Made by a program: the position numbers and the translations under genes. A DNA stretch of 5,981 bases, from NCBI GenBank assembly GCA_007129135.1, contig SKWB01000086.1:1-5981 (forward strand), given 5' to 3'. How positions within the stretch are numbered: the first letter of the stretch is position 1; every line of letters begins with the position of its first letter. The stretch is from Halococcaceae archaeon (GTDB lineage Archaea > Halobacteriota > Halobacteria > Halobacteriales > Halalkalicoccaceae). A model generated the notes under the pieces. It had not been told where the DNA came from. It saw nothing but the letters and a program-made list of their open reading frames with translations, and made no database searches. Below are positions 1-5,813 of this stretch, one piece after another.

Positions 1-1027
1 CGAGCGGCCCCATCCGGTTCATCGCCTGCATCTGGTGGCGCATGTCGTTGAGCGTGAAGTTCCCCGAGAGCAGGTCCTCCGGGTCCCAGTCGTCTTCCTC
101 CTCGGTCTCGACCATCGCCCGCTCGACCCGCTCGGCGAGCTGTTTCAGGTCGCCCATCCCCAGGAGTCGAGACATGAAGCCGTTGGGCTCGAACCGCTCG
201 ACGTCCTGGACCTCCTCGCCGGTCCCGAGGAAGGCGATCGACGCGCCGGTCTCGTTCGCCGCGGTGAGCGCCCCGCCACCCTTCGCCGTCCCGTCGAGTT
301 TCGTGATCACCACGCCGTCGATACCGATCGACTCGTCGAACTGTCGGGCCTGCTCTTTCGCCCCCTGTCCGATCGCCGCGTCGAGCACGAGCAGGTTCGT
401 GTCCGGGTCGACCACCCGCTCGATCTCCTCGATCTCCGCGATCAGGTCCTCCTCGAGCGCGTGACGACCAGCCGTGTCCACGATGTGGACGTCCGCGTCG
501 GCGGTCTCCTCCAGCCCTCTCCGAGCGATCTCGACCGGATCGTCACCGTCGGGATCGCCGTAGAACTCGACTTCGGCCCGTTCGCACATCTGCTTGGCCT
601 GGTCGTAGGCGCCCGGTCGGAACGTGTCCGTCTGGATCACCGCGGGACGAAGGCCCTTCGTCGAGAACCACCAGGCCATCTTCGCCGCGCTCGTCGTCTT
701 CCCCGACCCCTGCAGCCCAGCGAGCAGGATCGTCTGCTCCTCGAGCGGGAGGTCGGTGCTCTCACCGATCAGTGCGACGAGTTCCTCGTAGACGATCCGG
801 AGAACGTGATCCCGGGCGGTCGTCCCCGCCGGGGGTTCCTCCTCGAGAGCGCGGGTCTTGATCGAGTCCGACAGCTCCATCACGAGCGAGACGTCGACGT
901 CGGCCGCCAACAGCGAGCGCTGGATCTCCTTGACGATCTCGGCGACGTCCTCCTCGCTGAGCCGGGACTTCCCGCGGAGCCGATCGAGCGTTCCCCTGAG
1001 AGAGCTTCCGAGGTCGTCGAGTACCAT
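1..1027 (-). CDS. srp54: Signal recognition particle 54 kDa protein SRP54/Ffh (C-terminus beyond window)
   Basis: This GTPase binds signal sequences on nascent chains together with 7S RNA and delivers ribosomes to the receptor FtsY at the membrane. The 342 visible residues begin [10 protein letters not shown]. The N-domain helical bundle covers about residues 1-90. The G domain then shows all SRP GTPase motifs: GLQGSGKT (104-111), [10 protein letters not shown] (134-143), DTAGRH (184-189), [10 protein letters not shown] (242-251) and FLGTGE (266-271). The glycine-rich linker LLGMGD (288-293) leads into the M domain from about residue 318, where methionines become frequent. Family members are about 450-460 residues, so roughly 110-120 residues of the signal-peptide and RNA-binding M domain lie to the left of position 1. 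The ATG at 1027 is chosen because it gives the expected N-terminus and lies about 29 bases after a TATA-like element. The gene reads intact as far as visible. Family assignment is near certain. Confidence 0.97.
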   Translation of the reverse strand, partial: MVLDDLGSSLRGTLDRLRGKSRLSEEDVAEIVKEIQRSLLAADVDVSLVMELSDSIKTRALEEEPPAGTTARDHVLRIVYEELVALIGESTDLPLEEQTILLAGLQGSGKTTSAAKMAWWFSTKGLRPAVIQTDTFRPGAYDQAKQMCERAEVEFYGDPDGDDPVEIARRGLEETADADVHIVDTAGRHALEEDLIAEIEEIERVVDPDTNLLVLDAAIGQGAKEQARQFDESIGIDGVVITKLDGTAKGGGALTAANETGASIAFLGTGEEVQDVERFEPNGFMSRLLGMGDLKQLAERVERAMVETEEEDDWDPEDLLSGNFTLNDMRHQMQAMNRMGPL

Positions 1028-1051
1028 TTGCTCGGGCTATGCGACCCGGTC

Positions 1052-1066
1052 GGGTAAGCCTTTCTC
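1052..1066 (-). promoter_or_regulatory. Putative BRE/TATA-like promoter of srp54
   Basis: Read on the minus strand this is GAGAAAGGCTTACCC: a purine-rich GAAA, as in an archaeal BRE, followed by a TTA-containing core. The core lies about 29 bases before the srp54 ATG, which fits a leaderless transcript. The match to a haloarchaeal TATA box is only partial. Confidence 0.4.
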
Positions 1067-1070
1067 GCTC

Positions 1071-1086
1071 CCGAACGCTCATACCC
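1071..1086 (+). promoter_or_regulatory. Weak TATA-like element before the methyltransferase
   Basis: The sequence CCGAACGCTCATACCC has a CGAA followed by TCATAC, centred about 25 bases before the ATG at 1107. Spacing suits a leaderless haloarchaeal promoter, but the match is weak and rests mainly on position. It shares the 79-base divergent gap with the srp54 promoter. Confidence 0.25.
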
Positions 1087-1106
1087 GATCGTGCCGTGTG
1101 GTAGCT

Positions 1107-1706
1107 ATGGTCGAGTTTCGGAACACCGAAGAGCCCGACGCCGACTGGTGGTCGGTGGTCTGGCCCGACCCCGACGAGACCCTGCGGACGCTCGGAACCG
1201 ACGGGCGTGCCTCGTTCCTCGACCTCTGCTGTGGCACGGGCCGGTTCACGCTCGCTGCGCCCGCGCTCGTCGACGGCCCGGTCTACGCCTACGACCTCGA
1301 TCCGAACGCGCTCGAGGAGCTCTCGGAGCGGGCGGCGGACGAAGGGGTAGAGATCGAGACGATCGAAGGCGACGCGATGGCCGTCTCCGAGCACGTAGAG
1401 CCGGTTGAGTACGTCCTCTTCGCGAACACGCTCCACGGCGTCCCCGAGAAGACGCTGCTCGCCGAACGGGTCCACGAGGCGATCGTGCCGGGGGGTCGGT
1501 TCGTCGTGATCAACTGGATCGCCGCGAGCCCGGAGGAGACGCCGGTCCTCGGCGAGCCGCGGGGTCCGCCGGAGGAGCTCCGGATGGCCCCTGACGAGAC
1601 CGTCGCCGCGGTCGAGCCCGCGGGATTCGAGGCGAGAGAGACCGTCTCCGTCTCGCCACACCACTACGCGGTCGTCTTCGAGCGGACGACTTCGTCGGAA
1701 TTATGA
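1107..1706 (+). CDS. Class I SAM-dependent methyltransferase, substrate unknown
   Basis: This predicted soluble 199-residue protein probably transfers a methyl group from S-adenosylmethionine. The Rossmann-type core shows motif I FLDLCCGTGR (37-46), the acidic end of strand 2 in YAYDLDP (60-66), GDAM (88-91), the motif-IV-like strand VLFANTLHG (103-111), and VPGGRFVVINW (127-137). The C-terminus ends in the strand HHYAVVFER (185-193). Length suits a stand-alone methyltransferase core with no extra substrate-recognition domain, so the substrate cannot be inferred. The double Cys at 41-42 inside motif I is somewhat unusual but leaves the glycine loop intact. The reading frame is open further upstream, but that extension would run antisense into srp54. 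The ATG at 1107 matches the domain start and a TATA-like element. It is divergent from srp54 and convergent with the fetB-like gene, so it is probably monocistronic. Confidence 0.85.
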   Translation: MVEFRNTEEPDADWWSVVWPDPDETLRTLGTDGRASFLDLCCGTGRFTLAAPALVDGPVYAYDLDPNALEELSERAADEGVEIETIEGDAMAVSEHVEPVEYVLFANTLHGVPEKTLLAERVHEAIVPGGRFVVINWIAASPEETPVLGEPRGPPEELRMAPDETVAAVEPAGFEARETVSVSPHHYAVVFERTTSSEL

Positions 1707-1717
1707 TCGGTGGATAA

Positions 1718-1795
1718 TACTGTCGGCTGTAACTGTGTGAAGGTTTACGATACCGCGGGTGGTCGACGCTCTTGAACGACGTACAGCCGACAGTA
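1718..1795. repeat. 78-bp structure bounded by perfect 14-bp inverted repeats
   Basis: The left arm TACTGTCGGCTGTA (1718-1731) is the exact reverse complement of the right arm TACAGCCGACAGTA (1782-1795), with 50 bases between. It lies in the convergent gap between the methyltransferase and the fetB-like gene. I see no target-site duplication next to the arms and no coding capacity inside. It could be a decayed or miniature transposable element, a long-loop RNA hairpin acting as a terminator for either gene, or a DNA-binding site. The sequence alone does not decide. Confidence 0.8.
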
Positions 1796-1810
1796 GACGT
1801 TCCAGCCGAC
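1778..1810 (+). repeat. Tandem imperfect copies of GACGT-N(1-2)-CAGCCGAC
   Basis: GACGTACAGCCGAC (1778-1791) is followed by GACGTTCCAGCCGAC (1796-1810), giving two CAGCCGAC cores 19 bases apart. A third core lies inverted at 1722-1729 in the left arm of the 78-bp structure. The second core is outside the inverted repeat. This may reflect duplication of an element end or a clustered binding site. Confidence 0.5.
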
Positions 1811-1860
1811 GTGCTGACCAGAGCGTGCGAAAGCAGCGCGCACCGAGGACGATCGAATAC

Positions 1861-1865
1861 AAAAA
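1861..1865 (-). terminator. Possible T-run terminator of the fetA-fetB transcript
   Basis: On the minus strand a run of five T (CTTTTTG) lies about 52 bases after the fetB stop codon. Archaeal polymerase often stops at short T-runs without a strong hairpin, and none is seen here. Support is positional only. Confidence 0.35.
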
Positions 1866-1917
1866 GACGGAACGCTTAGTCCAAGAGAACGATGTCGAAC
1901 GAGTCTGTGACAGATGC

Positions 1918-2736
1918 TCAGCTACTCGAGTCCGTCTCGACGTCTCGCAACTGTTCGGCGTCTGTGAAGACGTACTTCCCGATCAACAGGCTGCTGGTCA
2001 TACTCGTCAACCCGCCAGCGGCGAAGATCATCGCCATGATGACGAACTGATAGAGTGCCGCGTAGATCGGGTTCTCGCCGGCGAGGATCATCCCTGCCAT
2101 GATACCCGGGATCCAGACCCAGCCCAGACTCTTCAGTGAGTCGATCACCGGGATGAGCGACGCTTGGACGCCCGTCTCGACGTGCCGAGAGATTACGGCC
2201 GTCGGCGGGGCTCCGAGCGCCAGCCCTGCTTCGATCTCCGCCCGGTTCGATGCGATTTCGCTCTTGAAGCGATCCAGTGCGAGCGAGTTGATCTGCATCG
2301 CGTTCGCGATGATCATACTTCCGACGGGGACGAGATTTCGAACCGTGGCCTCGATCGCGCCGGCGAGCGTCATCGTGACGATCACGAGCCCCGACCCGAA
2401 GACGATCGCAACGAACGAAACCCGTACGACGCCCGGTAACCCCTCGCCGCGGTTCTTCGAGATCCACGTCGCTCCGATCATCATACCCAGCAGGATGACG
2501 CCACTCCAGACGAAGTCTACTGTCAGCAACACGCCGACGATCGATCCCATCGCGACGATCTGGACCAGCCCCCTGACGAGGGCGACGGCGAGTTCGCGCT
2601 CGAGCGTCAGCCCTCGAAGATGTGAGAGTCCCACCACGAGCGCGGCGAGGACGGCCGCGACGGCGACCTGTGCGAGCCCCGTGAGGAGAACGGGATCGGT
2701 GAACTGTTCGAGGAACTCCTCGAGTACGGTGTCCAT
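1918..2736 (-). CDS. fetB: FetB/UPF0014-family ABC transporter permease
   Basis: This is a 272-residue integral membrane protein, close to the roughly 260 residues usual for FetB (formerly YbbM, UPF0014). In Escherichia coli FetAB exports iron and helps against peroxide stress; here the substrate is inferred from family only. Hydrophobic segments appear at about residues 15-38, 51-73, 75-93, 105-128, 135-150, 205-222 and 226-253. Family-like stretches are LVPVGSMIIANAMQ (135-148) and the late IPGIMAGMILAG (209-220) followed by NPIYAALYQ. The loop EIEAGLALGA (167-176) resembles the EAA-type coupling helix that contacts the ATPase. The ATG overlaps the stop codon of the upstream ATPase by one base (TGATG) and has a Shine-Dalgarno-like GAGGTG, so the pair is likely translationally coupled. 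The C-terminal tail is acidic. Family call is strong; iron as substrate is moderate. Confidence 0.85.
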   Translation of the reverse strand: MDTVLEEFLEQFTDPVLLTGLAQVAVAAVLAALVVGLSHLRGLTLERELAVALVRGLVQIVAMGSIVGVLLTVDFVWSGVILLGMMIGATWISKNRGEGLPGVVRVSFVAIVFGSGLVIVTMTLAGAIEATVRNLVPVGSMIIANAMQINSLALDRFKSEIASNRAEIEAGLALGAPPTAVISRHVETGVQASLIPVIDSLKSLGWVWIPGIMAGMILAGENPIYAALYQFVIMAMIFAAGGLTSMTSSLLIGKYVFTDAEQLRDVETDSSS

Positions 2737-3413
2737 CAGGCCAACACCTCTTCGACCGGACCGACGCGGTCGACACGGTCGTCCCGAAGGATCAGGACGT
2801 GGTCACCGATTCGCCGCGCCTGATCCTCGTCGTGGGTGACCATCACGACGGTGAGATCGAGCTCGCGAATGAGATCGACGAGAAGCGCCTCCACCCGCTC
2901 TTCCGCTTTCGAATCGAGGTGGGAGGTCGGCTCGTCGAGCAGGAGGACGTCGGGGTCGTTCAGCAGGGTACGGGCGATCGCGACGCGCTGTTTCTCGCCG
3001 CCCGAGAGCTCCTCGACGTCGCGGTCCTCGTAGCCGGTGAGCCCGAGCCGCTCGAGCAGTTCCGGGAGGTGCGTCTCGTCGATCGACTCGTCCCGGAGGA
3101 GCGGGCCGCGAGCGACGTTCTCGAACACGGTTCCGGGGACGAGCGCGGGATCCTGCGGAACGAGCCCGACGCGTTTACGGAGGTCTCTCGGGGGCAGGTT
3201 TCGGTAGTCCTCTCCCTCGAGCAACACCGTCCCTTCGGTGGGCTCGTCGAGACGGTTGAGCAGCCTGAGGAACGACGACTTCCCCGCTCCCGACGGACCG
3301 ACGACGACGAGGACGGTCGATTCGGGGATCGACACCGAGACGTCCTCGAGGAGCCGGTCACCGTCGACGACCCGTCCGAGATTACGCGTCTCGAGTTTTG
3401 GAGTCGGTGTCAT
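2736..3413 (-). CDS. fetA: ABC transporter ATP-binding protein, FetA-like partner of FetB
   Basis: This 225-residue cytoplasmic ATPase subunit would power the adjacent permease. All nucleotide-binding motifs are present: Walker A GPSGAGKS (39-46), Q-loop glutamine at 87 in LVPQDP, signature LSGGE (136-140), Walker B VLLLDEP (156-162) with the catalytic glutamate at 161, D-loop HLD (165-167) and the switch histidine at 194 in VTHD. By sequence alone it resembles many importer ATPases; FLRLLNRLDEPTEG (48-61) recalls PstB, so automatic annotation as a phosphate-import ATPase is likely. The neighbouring UPF0014 permease, and the absence of any PstA/PstC or solute-binding protein in the window, argue for FetA. 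The ATG at 3413 gives a normal N-terminus. I see no convincing TATA box or Shine-Dalgarno site just upstream, so transcription from the chrA promoter is plausible despite the 121-base gap. Confidence 0.88.
   Translation of the reverse strand: MTPTPKLETRNLGRVVDGDRLLEDVSVSIPESTVLVVVGPSGAGKSSFLRLLNRLDEPTEGTVLLEGEDYRNLPPRDLRKRVGLVPQDPALVPGTVFENVARGPLLRDESIDETHLPELLERLGLTGYEDRDVEELSGGEKQRVAIARTLLNDPDVLLLDEPTSHLDSKAEERVEALLVDLIRELDLTVVMVTHDEDQARRIGDHVLILRDDRVDRVGPVEEVLA
2745..2750 (-). promoter_or_regulatory. Shine-Dalgarno-like site of fetB inside the end of fetA
   Basis: GAGGTG on the minus strand sits eight bases before the fetB ATG, within the last codons of the ATPase gene. Together with the TGATG stop/start overlap it supports re-initiation or coupled translation and fixes the fetB start at 2736. 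It contrasts with the leaderless starts elsewhere in the window. Confidence 0.6.
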
Positions 3414-3452
3414 TGTCGATACAGACTCTGGCTCGCTCGAGTTGCAAGTGGG

Positions 3453-3488
3453 GATCGATCGGTCACACGCGAAGAGGGAGATCGATCG
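3453..3488. repeat. Two GATCGATCG copies in the chrA-fetA gap
   Basis: Identical 9-mers at 3453-3461 and 3480-3488, each containing the self-complementary GATCGATC, lie 27 bases apart and 40-75 bases before the fetA start. The octamer also occurs in the chrA promoter palindrome but also by chance inside fetB (2539-2546), so an operator role is only possible. The rest of the 121-base gap (3414-3534) shows no T-run terminator and no clear TATA box. Confidence 0.3.
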
Positions 3489-3534
3489 TACGAGCGGGGG
3501 CGGGCAATCGCGTGAATCCGGGGCCGGTGTCCGA

Positions 3535-5046
3535 TCATGCGAGCAATACGAGGTGGTAGAACAGTCCGGCGGCCATCGCCACGGCGAGTGTCCGGAGCAT
3601 TCCCTGCTTGAGCCGGAAGATCAGGACGAACGAGCCGGCGACGATCACCAGCGCGGCGACGTCGAGCGTCTCGAAGACGGGAACGAGGAGGTCCATCCCG
3701 TACCGGTCGTACGTCCAGTGGTCCGCGAAGAGGACGTGAAGCCCGAACCAGACGGCGAGGTTGAGAATGATACCGACGACGGCGGCGGTGATCCCCGACA
3801 GGGCTGCCGTCAGCGATTCTTTTCCGCGGAGGTACTCGATGTACGGCGCACCGAGGAAGATGAAGAGGAAACAGGGGACGAACGTCACCCAGGTGACGAC
3901 GACCGAGCCCAGGATACCGGCGACAAGCGGATCGAGGGTTCCCGGGTTTCTGTAGGCACCCATGAAGCCGACGAACTGAACGACCTGCACGAGCGGTCCG
4001 GGCGTCGTCTCGGCCATCCCCAAGCCGTCGATCATCTCTCCCGGCTCGAGCCAGCCGTAGGTCGCGACGGCCTCCTGAGCGATGTAGGCGAGCACGGCGT
4101 ACGCGCCGCCGAAGGTGACGACCGCCACCTGGCTGAAGAAGATCCCTTCCTGCGTGAAGATGTGGCCAGCGCCGAGAACGATGTAGAGGCCAAACAACGG
4201 GCCGAGCCAGAGCGCTCCCCAGAGGGCGGTGACTCGAGCGGCCCGCCACGTCGACGGTCGTTCGTGGTCCGCGATGAGTTCGTCCGAGATGACGGCCGCG
4301 GTCTCGCTCTCGTCGCTCGCGATCGGTTCGCCCTGATCGTCTAAGATAGATTCGTCCTCGCTTTCGAGCGTTTCAGCCCCCTCACCTTCCTCACTCTCGT
4401 CGGTGCCGTGACCTGTGATGACGGTGAACACTTCCGGGGCGTATCGATGGCCGAAGAAGCCGACGAGCCCAGCGGCGAGAATGATTATCGGGAACAGAAT
4501 GTCGAAGACGAAGATACCGACGAACGCCCCCGCGGCGATGGCGACCATGGCCGCGTTTGCCAGTGCTCGAGAGCCAATTCTGATCAGGGCCTCGACGACG
4601 ATCGCGAGTACGGCAGCTTGAAGACCGAAGAAGATCGCCTCGACGGTCGTCACCTCCCTGAACTCCGCGTAGAGGATGCTGAGAACGAGGATCGAGACGA
4701 ATCCGGGGAGGATAAACAGCGTTCCGGCGACGATTCCACCTTTCGTTTTGTGTAACAGCCAGCCGATGTACGTCGCGAGTTGTTGTGCTTCCGGTCCTGG
4801 TAGCAACATCGTGTAGTTCATCGCGTGGAGGAAGCGACGTTCGCTAATCCAGCGTTTCTGTGAGACGAGCAGTTTGTGCATCACGCCGATCTGTCCGGCG
4901 GGACCGCCGAAGCTGTAGGCGGCGACCTGTACCCAGATCCAGAACGCCTCGCGGAACGAAACGTCGTGGTCCGGGCCCGAGACCGCGTCCTCGGTCGGAG
5001 GTATCGTATCGGTCGATTCGTTCGAGTGAACCGAATCGTCTGTCAT
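3535..5046 (-). CDS. chrA: ChrA-family chromate/anion efflux permease, two-domain type
   Basis: This 503-residue membrane protein belongs to the CHR superfamily; characterised bacterial members expel chromate from the cytoplasm. It has the duplicated long form. The first ChrA domain (about residues 31-200) carries SFGGPAGQIG (45-54), RRFLHAMNYTMLLPGPEAQQ (70-89) and a GTLFILPG stretch (108-115). The second domain (about 267-503) carries the equivalent TFGGAYAVLAYI (311-322) and AETTPGPLVQVVQFVGF (345-361). The halves are joined by a highly acidic linker (about 213-262). Many hydrophobic segments match a polytopic protein of about ten helices. A GTG at 5064 would extend the protein by six residues, but a TATA box at 5072-5077 puts transcription start near 5046, so the ATG at 5046 is preferred. 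It is the first gene of a minus-strand block with fetA and fetB and divergent from a HxlR-type regulator. Family is certain; whether chromate is the natural substrate is not. Confidence 0.93.
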   Translation of the reverse strand: MTDDSVHSNESTDTIPPTEDAVSGPDHDVSFREAFWIWVQVAAYSFGGPAGQIGVMHKLLVSQKRWISERRFLHAMNYTMLLPGPEAQQLATYIGWLLHKTKGGIVAGTLFILPGFVSILVLSILYAEFREVTTVEAIFFGLQAAVLAIVVEALIRIGSRALANAAMVAIAAGAFVGIFVFDILFPIIILAAGLVGFFGHRYAPEVFTVITGHGTDESEEGEGAETLESEDESILDDQGEPIASDESETAAVISDELIADHERPSTWRAARVTALWGALWLGPLFGLYIVLGAGHIFTQEGIFFSQVAVVTFGGAYAVLAYIAQEAVATYGWLEPGEMIDGLGMAETTPGPLVQVVQFVGFMGAYRNPGTLDPLVAGILGSVVVTWVTFVPCFLFIFLGAPYIEYLRGKESLTAALSGITAAVVGIILNLAVWFGLHVLFADHWTYDRYGMDLLVPVFETLDVAALVIVAGSFVLIFRLKQGMLRTLAVAMAAGLFYHLVLLA

Positions 5047-5052
5047 CGATCG

Positions 5053-5064
5053 GTGATCGATCAC
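5053..5064. promoter_or_regulatory. 12-bp palindrome between the chrA TATA box and start: candidate operator
   Basis: GTGATCGATCAC is perfectly self-complementary and lies 7-18 bases before the chrA ATG, just downstream of the TATA box. A protein bound here would block initiation, as expected for a repressor site. An overlapping ATCGATCG follows at 5045-5052. Which protein binds, if any, is unknown; the divergent HxlR protein is the obvious candidate. Confidence 0.45.
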
Positions 5065-5071
5065 AGACCGG

Positions 5072-5077
5072 ATTATA
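5072..5077 (-). promoter_or_regulatory. TATA box of chrA
   Basis: TATAAT on the minus strand is centred about 28 bases before the ATG at 5046, the standard spacing for a leaderless archaeal transcript. It is the strongest TATA match on this strand in the divergent region and decides the chrA start codon. Confidence 0.65.
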
Positions 5078-5104
5078 GGGGCGAGTCCTCCGTTCGACAG
5101 TCGG

Positions 5105-5137
5105 TTTGGCAGTCAACAGTCGCTTCGATTTGCCAAA
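5105..5137. promoter_or_regulatory. Inverted repeat TTTGGCA-N19-TGCCAAA between divergent promoters
   Basis: Arms at 5105-5111 and 5131-5137 are perfect reverse complements, separated by 19 bases. The repeat lies between the chrA TATA box (5072-5077) and the regulator TATA box (5157-5161), where a dimeric protein could control both promoters. CAGTC also recurs at 5098, 5110 and 5117. This may be a binding site of the adjacent HxlR-family protein, inferred from position only. Confidence 0.4.
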
Positions 5138-5146
5138 GCAACGGGT

Positions 5147-5162
5147 GGAAAACAGGTATACT
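5147..5162 (+). promoter_or_regulatory. BRE/TATA promoter of the HxlR-family gene
   Basis: GGAAAACAGGTATACT combines a purine-rich BRE-like GGAAAA with TATAC centred about 26 bases before the ATG at 5185. The spacing predicts a leaderless mRNA and supports that ATG over an out-of-frame ATG at 5181. Confidence 0.65.
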
Positions 5163-5184
5163 CCCGGCCGCTCTTAGTCGATGT

Positions 5185-5553
5185 ATGCGCTCTACTGAAT
5201 GTGGTTGTGGCTGTGACGAGCCGGAGATCACCTACTACGAGCCGCTCATCGGGACGCTCGATCTCCTCGCGAACAAGTACGCTCTCGAGACGATCAGCGT
5301 CATCGACTCCCACGGCCCGATGCGTTTCGCGACGCTCGAAGCGCACCTCCCGGAGGCGAGCAGTTCGACGCTCTCAAATCGACTGCACGAACTCGTCAAT
5401 GACGGACTGGCCACGAGAACACAGTACGACGAGGTGCCCCAGCGCGTCGAGTACGAACTGACCGGCCGCGGTCACGGACTCCAGGCTGCGTTGGAACCGA
5501 TGCTCGAGTGGGCGTCGGCTCACGAGATTCCAGCACAGTCTCCCGAGAGTTGA
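5185..5553 (+). CDS. HxlR-family winged-helix transcriptional regulator with N-terminal CxCxC
   Basis: This 122-residue protein has the size and pattern of HxlR (DUF24) regulators, dimeric winged-helix proteins that often sense electrophiles, oxidants or formaldehyde, usually through a conserved N-terminal cysteine. An N-terminal segment with Cys6, Cys8 and Cys10 precedes the helix YYEPLIGTLDLLANKYALET (17-36), where other family members carry a GKW-type motif. The helix-turn-helix follows, with the recognition helix about SSSTLSNRLHELVNDGL (59-75), and then the wing RTQYDEVPQRVEYELT (78-93), whose PxRVEYxLT pattern is the family hallmark. A terminal helix (about 98-112) probably dimerises. 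The triple cysteine could bind a metal or form disulfides. The gene is divergent from chrA with a 138-base shared control region, so it probably regulates chrA and itself. Family call is strong; ligand and target are inferred. Confidence 0.9.
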   Translation: MRSTECGCGCDEPEITYYEPLIGTLDLLANKYALETISVIDSHGPMRFATLEAHLPEASSSTLSNRLHELVNDGLATRTQYDEVPQRVEYELTGRGHGLQAALEPMLEWASAHEIPAQSPES

Positions 5554-5744
5554 CCCAGGTGACGGACATCTCACCGGTCCATATGCAGGATCTACACCAG
5601 CTAGTTCAGAACCATCTGGGGAAATTAAGCGATCTGTCGTGCTGCCATCTCTGTATATCGCCCGTGTCTCTTCTCACTTACCTAGACTTCCGATGAGCCG
5701 GCCAACTGTACGAAGGACTCGACTGTATAAGGATCCTGACGACG

Positions 5745-5773
5745 GCTCAGAGGGCGATTCGAACCCTCGGAGC
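5745..5773. repeat. Hairpin with ten paired positions, one mismatch; tRNA T-arm-like loop
   Basis: GCTCAGAGGG (5745-5754) pairs with CCCTCGGAGC (5764-5773) except for one A/G mismatch, around a nine-base loop CGATTCGAA. Read on the minus strand the loop region gives GGGTTCGAATC, the T-loop consensus of tRNAs. No acceptor, D or anticodon arm can be built around it. It may be a chance hairpin, a terminator, or the worn 3' end of a tRNA left by an integration event. Confidence 0.5.
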
Positions 5774-5797
5774 AATTCACGACCACTACACAGCAGA

Positions 5798-5813
5798 ACC
5801 CGTTAGCGCGGGT
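5798..5813 (-). terminator. Possible terminator hairpin of the right-edge gene
   Basis: On the minus strand, ACCCG-CGCTAA-CGGGT forms a short five-bp stem about 20 bases after the stop codon of the gene at the right edge. Only a weak T-containing sequence (TTCTGCTGTG) follows, so the assignment is tentative. Confidence 0.25.

Noticed and set aside
35..1057. 340-codon open frame antisense to srp54
   Set aside because: It is a high-GC shadow frame opposite a clear SRP54 with every GTPase motif; its translation resembles no family.
762..1664. 300-codon minus-strand frame opposite the methyltransferase
   Set aside because: It is Arg-rich with no domain resemblance and spans the divergent promoters of srp54 and the methyltransferase.
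1759..2139. 126-codon plus-strand frame in the convergent gap and fetB end
   Set aside because: It is Arg/Asp-rich, lacks a convincing promoter at the right spacing, and most of it is antisense to fetB.
2736..3413. Annotation of the ATPase as the phosphate importer PstB
   Set aside because: Some stretches look PstB-like, but the coupled partner is a UPF0014/FetB permease and no phosphate-binding protein or PstA/PstC is present in the window.
3238..4344. 368-codon plus-strand open frame across fetA and chrA
   Set aside because: It lies opposite two well-supported genes and is highly charged low-complexity translation typical of antisense frames in GC-rich genomes.
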